Counted from the first letter of the stretch, positions 36,264 through 47,611 are shown. The stretch: DNA of 64,000 bases from Nonlabens ulvanivorans (GCF_000755285.1 NZ_BBMK01000001.1:62001-126000); one strand, 5' to 3'. Made by a program: numbers and translations. The notes: generated by a model from the sequence alone, not told the origin.

Positions 36264-37055
36264 ATGAAATGGACGCTTTTGCTCTTCCTAATAAGCTCGT
36301 ATAACTTAATGGCTCAAATCCCTGCTGATAAAAGTATATCGCTATCATGCGACTTCTTTTATGGAGTAGATGATTTCGAGAATCTATACTACAGTACAGA
36401 TAATGTTTTGTACAAAAAATCACAATCCAACAGATTAGAGTTTTTTGACATACAACTGGGCGATATTACCAGTGTAGACATCATTAATCCACTTAAAATA
36501 CTAATATTCTATAGAGATACACAAACACTAGTTTTTCTAGATAATCGCCTAAATGAGCAACAACGACTCAACCTTAACACGCTTAAACCACAACGGTTTA
36601 TAGAATACGCGCGACTGGCTGGCGAGCGACGTTTATGGTTATACAATCTTGACCTATCCAGGTTAGAACTCTATGATTATGCAAATCATAAATTAGTGAA
36701 CAGCACCACGCCTATAAAAGATCAAGTTATAGAAATGCAAAGTGATTATAACTTCTGTCATCTAATTACTGAAAAAGGCATCATTACTTATAACACTTAT
36801 GCGAGTGAAACCAGCCGTATACTTGAAGAATTAAAGCTACCAGTAGCCTTTGACTTTGAGCAATTAGGCTTTCAAACCGTTAGTGGCTGGAAATGGTATC
36901 GATTTGATAAAGAATTTCGCTTTCGCGAAAGCGAATTAACAACACCTTTTTCTCAAGAATACTCACCAGAATCGCTTTATCTAAAGGGTGGAAAACTTTA
37001 TCTTTACCACCAGAAACGCTTGCACGTTCAAACTATCAACCTGAAGAAATCTTAA
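36264..37055 (+). CDS. exported protein of unknown function
   Basis: About 263 residues. Signal peptide MKWTLLLFLISSYNLMAQ, chosen start 36264; the frame extends 9 residues further upstream. The body has strand-like repeats with YYSTDNVLYKKSQSNRLEFF, VFLDNRLNEQQRLNL and similar, suggesting a beta-propeller, but I recognise no named family. A palindrome copy (36918-36933) encodes FRFRES. It stops 1 base before the deoxynucleoside kinase start, so the two are transcribed together. Confidence 0.65.
   Translation: MKWTLLLFLISSYNLMAQIPADKSISLSCDFFYGVDDFENLYYSTDNVLYKKSQSNRLEFFDIQLGDITSVDIINPLKILIFYRDTQTLVFLDNRLNEQQRLNLNTLKPQRFIEYARLAGERRLWLYNLDLSRLELYDYANHKLVNSTTPIKDQVIEMQSDYNFCHLITEKGIITYNTYASETSRILEELKLPVAFDFEQLGFQTVSGWKWYRFDKEFRFRESELTTPFSQEYSPESLYLKGGKLYLYHQKRLHVQTINLKKS
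36918..36933. repeat. 16-bp palindrome, copy 9
   Basis: Exact copy inside the exported protein gene, read as RFRES; flanks TT and AA extend the symmetry to 20 bp. Confidence 0.95.
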
Positions 37056-37056
37056 T

Positions 37057-37674
37057 ATGCACATTGCTGTCGCCGGAAATATAGGAGCTGGAAAAACTAC
37101 TCTTACAAAACTACTTGCAAAACACTACAAATGGACACCTCAATTTGAGGACGTTTTAGAAAACCCTTATCTAGAAGATTTCTACACAGACATGGAGCGA
37201 TGGTCATTTAACTTGCAAGTATATTTCTTAAACAGTCGTTTCCGTCAGGTATTAGAAATACGTGAAAGCGGTCAGAAAATCATTCAGGACCGTACGATAT
37301 ATGAAGACGCAAGTATCTTTGCACCCAATTTACATGCAATGGGTTTATTATCGCAACGTGATTTTGATAACTACTCTTCTCTTTTTGATTTAATGGAGAA
37401 ATTAGTCGCTGCACCAGATTTATTAATCTATTTGCGCAGCTCTATACCTAATCTTGTGAACCAGATTCACAAACGTGGTCGCGATTATGAAAACACCATC
37501 TCAATTGATTATTTAAGTCGTCTTAATGAGCGTTATGAAGCATGGATCCACGGCTATGATAAAGGAAACCTTTTAATCATCGATGTGGACAATATTGATT
37601 TTGTAAACAATCCTGAGGATCTAGGAGATATTATCAATAAAATTGATGCAGAGCTTACTGGACTGTTTGCTTAA
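37057..37674 (+). CDS. deoxynucleoside kinase
   Basis: 205 residues. Walker A IAVAGNIGAGKTTLTKLL at the N-terminus, the DRTIYEDASIFA motif with the DR(S/T) base-contacting pattern, LIYLRSSIPNLVNQIHKRGRDYE and the Arg-rich lid. Phosphorylates a deoxynucleoside (often dA or dG in this subgroup) with ATP for salvage. Follows the exported protein gene with a 1-base gap. Confidence 0.9.
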   Translation: MHIAVAGNIGAGKTTLTKLLAKHYKWTPQFEDVLENPYLEDFYTDMERWSFNLQVYFLNSRFRQVLEIRESGQKIIQDRTIYEDASIFAPNLHAMGLLSQRDFDNYSSLFDLMEKLVAAPDLLIYLRSSIPNLVNQIHKRGRDYENTISIDYLSRLNERYEAWIHGYDKGNLLIIDVDNIDFVNNPEDLGDIINKIDAELTGLFA

Positions 37675-37749
37675 AAATTCTTTTTTAGTTTCTAAAACCA
37701 TTGTTGCATTAAGCCTGTCGCAGTTGATATTCCTAAAATAAATCTAATA

Positions 37750-38865
37750 CTATAGCTGACGTTTATCAAAAGCTATCGTACCTGATAACTGATTCACACT
37801 TGTCGTATAATCGTGCTTGTGGATTAAAGATAATAATCTAAACGATCCATCCATTTCACGGGCATGAATAACAGCTTCTTTAGATTCTTGAACGAGTAGC
37901 ATTGGACATATGGTAAAAGAGTCTGCAATGGATTTTACTCGAGCCATTTTCTTATCATGATTGACAGATCTTAAATAAATGGCCATGATACGATCAGGAT
38001 ATTGCTCTGCAACGTCTTTATAATAGTCAACATCATGCTCGCCACTATCTCCTATGAGAATGAAATTCATGTCTGGATAGTGCTTTAAAATATTAAGTAA
38101 TTCGTGTACTTTATGAGGCCTTTTTAATTTAGGTGTTCTATCCCATGGTGTGGGAAAATCTCTAAGAAGAATAGGTCCTTTAGGAAAACCATGAAAATCT
38201 AAGAACTTCTCGAGGTACTTATATAAATTCCATGGACTATTGCTCAAATAAAACATCGGGTTCTGATCATTACCGGATGGACCTCTGTGTAACAGTTGAT
38301 ATAAACTCGCAGCACCTTTTAAAGGCAGTCTGCGATCATAGTTTTTAAAGAATGTATTAAACGCGACACGTATTTTTAAGAAACTGGTAACACCAGTATG
38401 CATAATGGTGTCGTCTATATCGCTTATCACTCCATAAACTGCAGTGTATGGTGGTATTAATGTTTCACCTTTAAAACTATTTGTAGTGAGTCTTTTTTGT
38501 TTTTTCGCTTTCGCGAAAGCGGCATTATCCTCATCAAACTTTACAGCAAGACTTAAGTAGCCTTCATCATCAGATAGATCTTCTAGGTCTGCGTCTACCG
38601 TGATATCAAATAAAAAATACCCTTCATGATCGGCCTTGGTCTCAAACTGTGTGCCGTTAGGCAGCGTTAATCCTACCGATGCGTTGCGTATCTCATCAGT
38701 CTTAAATGTACGCCAGGTGTTGCGCAAGGTCTGGTAAAAGGTTTGCTGCTCATAATGTTTAAGAGGTTGATCTTCTAGCGCACGACCACGTATATATAGG
38801 TGGTTTTTACCGCTATAAGTGCGGTAAATATCTAGAATCCAAGGATCTCTTTTAAACAATGCCAT
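37750..38865 (-). CDS. App1 family (DUF2183) phosphatase
   Basis: About 370 residues. Start 38865 (MALFKRDPWILDIYRTY) chosen over the longer frame. The HAD-like active site VYGVISDIDDTIMHTGV (DxDxT) lies mid-protein, and FILIGDSGEHDVDYYKDV supplies the last acidic motif. Yeast App1 is a phosphatidate phosphatase; the bacterial substrate is inferred. A palindrome copy (38506-38521) encodes AFAKA just before the catalytic domain. Confidence 0.88.
   Translation of the reverse strand: MALFKRDPWILDIYRTYSGKNHLYIRGRALEDQPLKHYEQQTFYQTLRNTWRTFKTDEIRNASVGLTLPNGTQFETKADHEGYFLFDITVDADLEDLSDDEGYLSLAVKFDEDNAAFAKAKKQKRLTTNSFKGETLIPPYTAVYGVISDIDDTIMHTGVTSFLKIRVAFNTFFKNYDRRLPLKGAASLYQLLHRGPSGNDQNPMFYLSNSPWNLYKYLEKFLDFHGFPKGPILLRDFPTPWDRTPKLKRPHKVHELLNILKHYPDMNFILIGDSGEHDVDYYKDVAEQYPDRIMAIYLRSVNHDKKMARVKSIADSFTICPMLLVQESKEAVIHAREMDGSFRLLSLIHKHDYTTSVNQLSGTIAFDKRQL
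38506..38521. repeat. 16-bp palindrome, copy 10
   Basis: Exact copy inside the App1 gene, read as AFAKA. Confidence 0.95.
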
Positions 38866-38896
38866 AACGTGAAAATAAGTAATAAATGGTTGATAT

Positions 38897-38930
38897 AAAA
38901 ATCCCATTCTAGCAATGCCAGAATGGGACT
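38897..38930 (-). terminator. terminator downstream of the pyrophosphatase gene
   Basis: Stem TCCCATTCT / AGAATGGGA around loop AGCAATGCC; on the minus strand it is followed by T5. It ends the membrane pyrophosphatase transcript. Confidence 0.75.
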
Positions 38931-38950
38931 TAGTTACTTGTATCTTAAAA

Positions 38951-41418
38951 CTATTTAAAGTTAATTACCTCTTGATTAAGAGCCTTTATTTTAGCCTCAA
39001 CTTGTGCTTCTGTTCCAACATACTTATGAGACTTAGTTATCGTTGCACCATTTGCAGACGATTGATAAGTAACATTTGCAGTGACTATACCCGTTTCTGC
39101 ATCTACAGATTTTTGAATATCCATATTCTTATAAAATGAGCTCGTCTCTTCATTATTTTGCACCACTTCTTGCTCAATCTTTTGCGTGATAACATTTGCC
39201 TGTCCGTCTGTTGCGTGACCACCTAAGATAGGTGCTATAACTAGACCTATTAAACACGTAAGCTTAATCAAAATATTCATAGAAGGACCAGAAGTATCTT
39301 TGAAAGGATCACCTACTGTATCACCAGTTACTGCTGCTTTATGTGCATCAGAACCTTTATAAGTCATTTCTCCATTGATTTCAACACCAGCTTCAAAAGA
39401 TTTTTTTGCGTTATCCCATGCTCCACCAGCGTTGTTTTGGAATATAGCCCAAAGCACTCCACTCACAGTGACACCAGCCATGTAACCACCTAGCATTTCA
39501 GCAATCGCAAGCGGATTCATTCCAAATATCATAGGCACGAATGCAATTACCAGTGGGAAGCCAATGGTTAACAAACCGGGCAACATCATTTCTTTAAGAG
39601 AAGCTCTTGTAGAAATATCTACACACTTATCATATTCTGGTTTCCCAGTTCCTTCCATAATTCCAGGAATATCTCTAAACTGGCGACGTACTTCTTCTAC
39701 CATTTCCATGGCTGCTTTACCAACTGCGTTCATTGCAAGTGCGCTAAACACTACTGGTACCATTCCACCTACAAATAGCATTGCTAGTACCGGAGCTTTA
39801 TAAATATTTATTCCATCAATTCCTGTGAAAGTCACATATGCTGCAAATAAAGCTAGTGATGTTAACGCTGCACTTGCAATAGCAAATCCTTTTCCAGTAG
39901 CCGCTGTAGTGTTACCTACTGCGTCTAGAATATCAGTACGCTCACGTACAATAGGTTCTTGTTCACTCATCTCTGCAATACCACCAGCATTATCTGCTAT
40001 AGGACCAAATGCGTCGATGGCTAATTGCATAGCCGTAGTTGCCATCATAGCACTTGCTGCAAGCGCAACACCATAAAAACCGGCAAACGCATAAGAAGCC
40101 CATATCGCACCAGCAAATAATAATACCGATGGGAATGTTGATATCATACCTGTCGCGAGACCAGCAATGATGTTTGTCCCGGCACCTGTAGAAGATTGTT
40201 GTACAATTTTAAGAATAGGTTTTTTACCTAATCCTGTATAATATTCTGTTACAGAAGAGATTACTGCTCCTACCACAAGACCTACTAGAGTAGCATAGAA
40301 TACATTCATAGAAGAAATATTCATTACTCCTTCACCGTAGAAATTCATTTGCATCGTTTCTGGCAACATCCACACACATAGACCATAACAAGCTGCAGCA
40401 ACTAGTACGATAGAAGTCCAGTTACCTACATTTAAGGCTTTCATTACTTGAGATTCTTTTGCCTCATTACTTGTAATCTTTACAAGCATCATTCCTATTA
40501 CAGATATAATGATTCCTACACCTGCAATAGCCATAGGTAATAAGATAGGACTATCCCACCGAAACCTTCACTCACAATATCGCCCTGCATATCTCTTATC
40601 ACATAGTTACCTAAAACCATCGCTGCGAGAACTGTTGCTACATAAGATCCAAATAGGTCAGCACCCATTCCAGCTACATCACCTACATTATCACCTACAT
40701 TATCTGCAATAGTTGCTGGGTTACGAGGATCATCCTCAGGAATTCCTGCTTCTACCTTACCTACTAGATCTGCACCTACGTCTGCCGCTTTAGTATAAAT
40801 ACCACCACCGACACGCGCAAAAAGCGCGATAGACTCAGCACCTAGCGAGAATCCGGCAAGTGTCTCTAGAACAATGGTCATTAAGTCTCCAGGTGTTCTC
40901 ATTTCTCCCATAAACTCTGCTGCTGCCCATTCTCCATTCATAAATACATGAAAGAAAATAATAAAGAATCCGGTAAGACCTAGAACTGCAAGTCCTGCAA
41001 CACCTAGCCCCCCCATTACAGATCCACCACCAAAGGATACACCTAAGGCCTTAGGCAAGCTGGTACGAGCAGCCTGAGTTGTTCTTACGTTAGTTTTAGT
41101 TGCAATTTTCATCCCTATATTACCTGCATATGCCGAGAATATGGCGCCGCAAATAAAAGCGATGACAATCATCCAGTGCGTAGAAGGAACTACAAAAGAT
41201 ACAATTGCGAGTAAAGCACTTACTATTACTACAAAAATGGCTAATAATTTATATTCCGCATTTAGAAAGGCGAGCGCTCCTTCATAGATGTGATCTGAAA
41301 TCTCTTTCATTTTCCCATCTCCTGCATCTTGTTTTAACACCCAAGATTTCTTGATAAACATGTAAAGTAATCCTAGAGCTGCCATCAGTAATGGCATGTA
41401 AATCATGTATGATTCCAT
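38951..41418 (-). CDS. hppA: membrane-bound ion-translocating pyrophosphatase (frameshifted in this sequence)
   Basis: About 823 residues after correction, with some 16 membrane segments. Motifs: [14 protein letters not shown] at the start, [34 protein letters not shown] (the catalytic loop, acidic residues binding Mg-PPi), and GGAWDNAKK near the end. The sequence [10 protein letters not shown] has alanine where K+-independent enzymes have lysine, so this belongs to the K+-dependent group; whether it pumps H+ or Na+ is not decided. A base is missing near 40551 (CC to C); the repaired join reads [19 protein letters not shown]7 run at 41008-41014 adds a glycine (MGGLGVAG, expected MGLGVAG). Confidence 0.93.
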
Positions 41419-41512
41419 ATGTTTTGTTTTGTTTGGTTTTATTAATCTCGCTAATGTAATAAAATTATGTTAACAAAACTATAACGTTATAGGAGTAAGA
41501 TTCTTAGGGATT

Positions 41513-41528
41513 CGCTTTCGCGAAAGCG
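41513..41528. repeat. 16-bp palindrome, copy 11 (intergenic)
   Basis: Exact copy between the pyrophosphatase start and the surface protein stop; flanks ATT and AAT extend the symmetry to 22 bp. Confidence 0.95.
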
Positions 41529-41559
41529 AATACAAACAAAATTTACAATGGCATATACT

Positions 41560-43864
41560 TTATTGCTTCAACAACTTTTTTAACGCTTTATGATCTGTAT
41601 TTGAAATTTCTACAAAATAAAGTCCCGAAGGCAAGTTTTCTAATTCAAGTGTGTGACTAAGAATAGACGATGAAAAGGAGTTGTTAAACACTACCTGACC
41701 CGAAGTGTTATAAATAGTAATATGCTGGAAATTTATTTTACTAGAAATAGTAACCAGACTGTTTGCTGGGTTAGGAACTAGTTGTAATTGAAACAAATCA
41801 CGATCTGTTATACTTGCAGGAACCGCAACAGCTGTTGTCTCTAGGTTAGTAATAATGGGTGCATTGAAATCAAAATAAATCTCAGCCTGATTTGAAAAAT
41901 CATCTCCTAGAACCAATGTATCCAACGTTTTAATTTTAAATAACACATAACCTAAACTTGCTGGAGCAGTGAAGGCTAAATTGATGTTATCAAACTGAAA
42001 TTCTACCTTATTACCATCAAAAATGGTAGTCGTATAGTCATGACTAGAACTTAAAGGAGTTAGAGTCGATACATCATACATTGCGGTATCAATATAATCT
42101 ATGATTTTAACGTTAGCCGCACTCGCAGTTCCTTCATTCTCAAAACGGATTCTATAGTGAACAAACTCTCCTACTTCATTAGGTAAAATAGTTTCACCTT
42201 GCAAACAAGTTTTATCATTAGGATCATAGGAGTTGACGACTTTTTGCCTAGTAATGAAAGTGTTATCGTATGGTGTTGCATCCGTACCATTATAATTGAT
42301 ATCAGACCTGAACACTAATAAATCATCTAATTGTAAAGGGAAATTAGGATCTGTAGGCGTATTGAGATTAAAATTAATTAAAATTTCTCTTGTCTCAAAT
42401 GGTTGAATATTTGAATAATTCCAATTCAAAACTCCTAGACTGGTTGAGGTTACAGCAGGTGATGCATTTAAAAAGGTCATATAATCGTTTTCAAATTGAG
42501 TGTTAATAGTACCTGATAATACACTCGTACCTTTATTTCTATAGACCAACTTGTAATTAGCATCAAATCCAGGTCGACTATCACCGATTGGAAAAAGCAC
42601 AACTTCTAAATCATTAAACATGCCTAAATCAGTTATGCAAAAATCCTGAGTAATTATACCTGTTTGATTAATTGTAACGCTTGCATTAATAGGCGATATA
42701 TTAAAATGCTGATTGTCGATAATCGGCGTTATAGTGTATGTTCCTGGTCTTAAGTTTGCACTATACTCTCCATCTATAGCAATCACATCAATGGAAGTTT
42801 CAGTATTACTAATATTCAAATGCACATTTAATGCTTTAGGGTCATTGATGTCACATCCATTGCTATCTATATCATAGGAAAATAAACCATTCAAGGTTTG
42901 TGCAGCACAATTCTGAGCTAAAGAATCACTAGTTATAGACCAACCTCTATTCATCAATACCGCTCTAGAAAAAGCGTCACAATATTCTAAATTAGTAATA
43001 CCGAGGTTTTTATTTTGATATTGTAAATCAACAAATCGGCTTAATAATGCGTCGTAATTGTAAGTATCTATATTTGTGTTTTGAACGAGGTTTACAACAT
43101 TTGCTCCTGAATTAAACACCCAAGAACTCAAATCTTGATTAAACTCTAAAGCACCGAAGAACATCCCACTCATTAAAGTGACATTACTTACATCCCAAGA
43201 TTTTAATGTTTGATTAAAGTCTTGAGCACCACTAAACATTGATGTCAATATTCTTGCGTTAGTTATATCCCATGTATTTAAAGGTTGGTTAAAACTTCTA
43301 GCGAGATGAAACATCCCATTAAATTCAGTGACATTAGAGACGTTCCAACTGGACAATGGTGAATTAAAAGCATATGCTCCTTTGAACATATTTTCCATGT
43401 CCGTAACGTTTGAAACATCCCAGTTTGATATGTCCGAATTAAAATTTATGGCATAGGAGAACATTTCAGACATGTTTGTTACATTACTTAAGTCTGGTAC
43501 ATCTGTAGCGTTTATGGATAGGTTTTGACAATATTTAAATGCCTCTTCCATCGTTTGGAACTGAGAGTTACCCCCATTGCGTAATGATAACGCTATTGTT
43601 CTGATAAAAATTTATAGTCTCTAATGGACCTGTCACTACTACTGTATACATACCAGCTGTTGGATAGGTATGTGTAACTTGTATATCATTAGGTGATCCG
43701 TAAGAATTAGTCATTCCATCGCCCCAATCTATTGTTATGCTAGCATTTGAAGTTATCCTGAACCTATAGGAATTAGTTACATCTACGTCAAACACAAAAT
43801 CATCTATAGTTTGCGCGCTCGCAAAGATTCCAAAAAACAAAAAAACAATGGTAAAAATTCTCAT
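41560..43864 (-). CDS. type IX secreted BspA-like surface protein (DUF285 repeats, frameshifted in this sequence)
   Basis: About 768 residues. Signal peptide (FTIVFLFFGIFASAQ), a domain ending in YPTAGMYTVVVTGPLE, then DUF285 repeats with the recurring FN..L..WDVSNVT pattern (about eight units), a middle of CARDB/conserved-repeat type (LVYRNKGTSVLSGT, YRIRFENEGTASAANVKIID), and a C-terminal type A sorting domain LQLVPNPANSLVTI ... GLYFVEI. The frame breaks at C5 43571-43575; with G4 in the gene it reads ITQWGNSQFQTMEEAFKYC. It would be exported through T9SS and anchored on the surface. Confidence 0.88.
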
Positions 43865-44020
43865 ATAAGATCCATAATATTTAAAAACAGCCCACAAAAT
43901 ACAATTAATAGTTAATTGTAAGGGAAATCTTTACATAAAGCTTAAAAGAGATTGAGGTAATTCTAGCCGACACCTTAATTAAGCGGTATAACAATTAAGG
44001 AAAGTATTAAGGAGAATTCA

Positions 44021-44058
44021 GGTCATACTAACCGATACCGCTCTACAGCGGTATGACC
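44021..44058. repeat. nested inverted repeat with shared 3' arm
   Basis: GGTCATAC (44021-44028) and ATACCGCT (44035-44042) both can pair with segments of the right arm (AGCGGTAT 44047-44054, GTATGACC 44051-44058). It lies just after the DUF5686 gene stop and could be a processing or termination structure, but no T run follows on the minus strand. Confidence 0.5.
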
Positions 44059-44060
44059 TT

Positions 44061-46585
44061 CTAAAAAGAAAACCCAAAACTACCGGTGATTGCCATAGAA
44101 CGCGCATCTGGCAAGTAATTGTAACCACCTCTAAAGCTTACATCTAAACGAAATACCTTAAAAATATTACCAATACCAGCACTGTATTCCCAGTAAATAT
44201 CTTCTGGAGCTAGGTAATTAAGGCCACTGGCGTTTAAAGCAATATTCTCATCACTTATCTTTCCATAAACAGCACGTACACCTACTAATTCTCTAAGGTT
44301 TAAATCTCGTAAATAAGGAACACGTGAAAATAGTCTACCGTTGAAATTATGATTCAAGTGTAGAGTCACGTATTCATCTGTGACAAACTCGTAGAAATTC
44401 ATGGTATTAAATGCACCTGTGATATTAAAGTAAGTCTGATTACCAGGAACTACATTTAATAATGCTAATGGTACTTCACCAAAGGTCTTTCCAGCTTCAA
44501 CACGAGCTGTTAATCTTCCAAAAGGCCCAAACTGGAATGGATGACTGTAATAGAATTGTACTTTATCAAAATTAAAATCACTTTCTAGCAAACCTTCAAA
44601 TCCACGTGTATAACTTGCAAACAGTATAGGATATTCACCACTATTAATGATCGTCCTATCTACTCCATAGTTAGAGGTTTTACGACCTGGTGTATAGGTC
44701 ATTGTCAGACTTGCATCTGCTTGTCTAGTTTCTGTCTCAATACCACCTGGCGCATCTGCATCAAAATAATCTAAACTAAAAACACCTGGATTACCACTCT
44801 TAATTGTACGATAACTGGTACCTAATCTAAATTCAAGATTATATTTAGGTTCAAAGCTCAATGCTAGTGTAGATAAATTGATACTGGATAAACTGGAATT
44901 ATTTCCAGAGGTGATCAAGGCACTTGATGCGAGACTGCGTCCTAACACATCATTTGTATTAGTTAAGCTAGCGCCCAATTGTTCTATATCACGACGGTTT
45001 CCACCAGAAATGGTTAATCTACTTTTTTTATCCATCAACCATTTACCAGCGATACCATATTTGAACTGATTATCTCTAAAACCATAAGCACCATAGCCTT
45101 CTAATCTCCACATATCATTTGCAGAAAAATAGGTTCTACCACCACCACGCAATCTCAATCCTTCCACATCATTAAAACCAAAAACACTGAAAACAGGTCC
45201 TATATCAAAATTGTCTATTTCATAATATCCTGACGCGAGAATGGTCCCGATATTATATAAACGCTTGAACTTCTTATTAGTCTTAAGAGTGTCCAGCATG
45301 GTATAGATTTGCTTTTCATCCTTATTAAGTTTTTCTAATCTGTTTTCATCCCAGTAAGCCTCATCACGATCGTAAATTTCTGGATCATAATCATTAACTC
45401 GACGTTTATAGAAATCCCGATCTTTAGCGATGTCAAATTGGTAATTATTGAACAGCGTCGTTCTTTTACCATACATACCTTTGGATTCTTCTTTTTTATT
45501 AAGTGCAAAATCACTCATAAAATAATCTCTAGTAATCAGAAAAAGACTGTCGTTTAAAACATCAAACTCTTGCTCGATATAAATTTCTTTTACCCAGTTA
45601 ACATTAGCACTTTTTGTTGCTTGCAGATTAATCTCCTTAATTGCATAGGAATCTGCTGCTACCCAAAAGTCTCCTTTAAAGGTCAACTCACCTTTTCTAC
45701 GTGGATAATAAATTATATTATATGCCTCTACTCCATCGATCATTGCCGTGTCTCTCAACACATAATTATAAGTATCAATACCACTTTTACCTACTGGACT
45801 TGTAAAGCTTTTATCAAAAAACTTAAGATATCTTTCATACACATCAATATCTGCATACAGATCTTTCACAAAGGCTATAATCGTTTGATTGTTTGAAAAC
45901 CAGAGTTTTTATTGGCCTTTATATTTTCCTTTTCTTTATTAATTTCATTATCACCATATACTGTAGATAAGGATTCGTTAATAAAAATAGGTAGATAAGT
46001 TTTACCTGTTACGTTACTCGTATCTGCATAGTCAAATATGAACTCCATACCACGGAAAAGTTTTGAATTTACCATCTGGCTATCGATGGTATTCATATCA
46101 AACTCTAACTTTTCATACTTATCAAATTGATACTGCTTGAATTGAGAAAGGCCATTCTTACGACGGTTTTCCCATACTTTACGCAAGATATCCAATGCTG
46201 GATTATTTTTTTTAGAAGTTTTACCTGTATAGATAACTACTGCATCTAGAGCTGCCGCTTCAGTCTTGAGCGTTAAATTAAGCTCTAGGTTCACCTTTGA
46301 TTCAAGTGTATAGGTAAGTGTCTCATAACCTATAAAGGAGATTTGAATCGTCTCATAATTAGAGTTAGACTGCAAATAAAAACGACCATTATCATTAGTA
46401 ATAGTCCCTTCACTTGATCCAGGAAAAAAAACATTGGCAAATGGCACACCATCACCAAATTCATCATAGACCACACCACCAACTTTGGTTTGTGCGGTTA
46501 TCGTAGTAGTCACAAGAAACATGATGATCACCATCAGTTGTGATGAACTCGCTTTCGCGAAAGCGTATTTAAAAAAATCAATCAT
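44061..46585 (-). CDS. DUF5686 / carboxypeptidase-like regulatory domain outer-membrane protein (frameshifted in this sequence)
   Basis: About 840 residues. Signal peptide (the AFAKA part encoded by a palindrome copy), a carboxypeptidase regulatory-like domain (VGGVVYDEFGDGVPFANVFF ... ISFIGYETLTY), the DUF5686 part with LDILRKVWENRRKNGLSQFKQYQFDKYEK, and a C-terminal barrel ending ITGSFGFSF. The frame breaks at TTT 45883-45885; with four T (AAAA in the gene) it reads FQTIKTIIAFVKDLYAD. This family sits in the outer membrane and its role is not known. Paralogue of the partial gene at 63735. Confidence 0.83.
46550..46565. repeat. 16-bp palindrome, copy 12
   Basis: Exact copy at the very start of the DUF5686 gene, read as AFAKA. 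Confidence 0.95.
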
Positions 46586-46699
46586 ATTATAAGAAAGTAA
46601 AAATCAAAAGTAGGTTTCTTGTAATTAAACAGAGGTACAAATTTTAAAAATAGTTGTTAACCTTTTATCTCAACCAGTCATTAAATCATAAACTCTCAT

Positions 46700-47564
46700 A
46701 TGGAACGTCAATATTTTTACTACCTTATATTCTTTTTACTATTTCATCACTCTGATGCTCAAGTTGGTATTAATACTTCTAATCCTGCTGCAGCGTTGCA
46801 CATTAACAACATTTCAGATAACGAGAAAAACGGAATTATTTTACCTCAACTAGACGAATTTCCCGTTACTATGACCTCAGATCAAGATAGTATGATGATT
46901 TATATTACTGGAAATGGTAGCATAAATAAAGGTTACTGGTTTTACGAACATGGAAGCGGTTGGAGAAAATTAATCGATAGTGCCAGTGCTGAAAGTTTGC
47001 AAATGTATCGCAATCCGAAGTTTCCTGATGGGATGAAAGGTATACAGCCTGTCACTTATGACTTAAAAACAGGAGGATACTCTGTCCCAGCAGGCAAGAA
47101 TCTATACATAACTTCACTCTATAACTCAAGAAATATAGGCGATATGATTGTTCTAGATAATACAACATCCTTAAGTTTTACTCTAATTTCTAATACTGAG
47201 GCTAGTTATACTTTTCCAACATTTAACAACCCCCATTCTCGTAGGGCAAAATGATCTTTTGAGTGGTACTTTTGTATTTAATGGTTTTTTAGTTGATGCC
47301 ACGGTAGAGCCTATTTATACCTTTTCTTCTTATACAGTACCAGCAAACAAAATTTTTATTTATTTAACTAGTAATAACAACAGCTCTCCACTTCCCATTG
47401 CCGAAATAAGGATAGGTACCACCGCGGTAACTCAATCAGGAACAAATAACAGTCGTAGTGGAAATGTAGAGGCACTTGCTATGCCTTTGTTTATAGACGC
47501 CGGAGAGACTATAAACAATATGCAATCTGGAAGTACCATGAATGGCTATTTAATAGACAAATAA
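46700..47564 (+). CDS. secreted protein with flavobacterial 'VGIN' head (frameshifted in this sequence)
   Basis: About 288 residues after correction. Signal peptide (FYYLIFFLLFHHSDA), then QVGINTSNPAAALHINNISDNEKNGIILPQL, the same head type as in the protein at 17647-19128, and a strand-rich body. The frame breaks at C5 47230-47234; with C4 it reads FNNPILVGQNDLLSGTFVFNGF and goes on to 47564. No sorting domain is visible. Function unknown. Confidence 0.7.
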
Positions 47565-47565
47565 A

Positions 47566-47590
47566 AAACCCAGCTTTTTGAGCTGGGTTT
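47566..47590. terminator. bidirectional terminator
   Basis: Stem AAACCCAGCT / AGCTGGGTTT, loop TTTTG, between convergent genes (secreted protein and pdhB). Confidence 0.82.
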
Positions 47591-47611
47591 AAATCTTCTT
47601 AATAAAAAGAA

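Noticed and set aside
39564-40076. Plus-strand open frames opposite the pyrophosphatase gene
   Set aside because: They have the Ala/Ser/Thr-rich composition of a shadow of a membrane protein gene and no start context.
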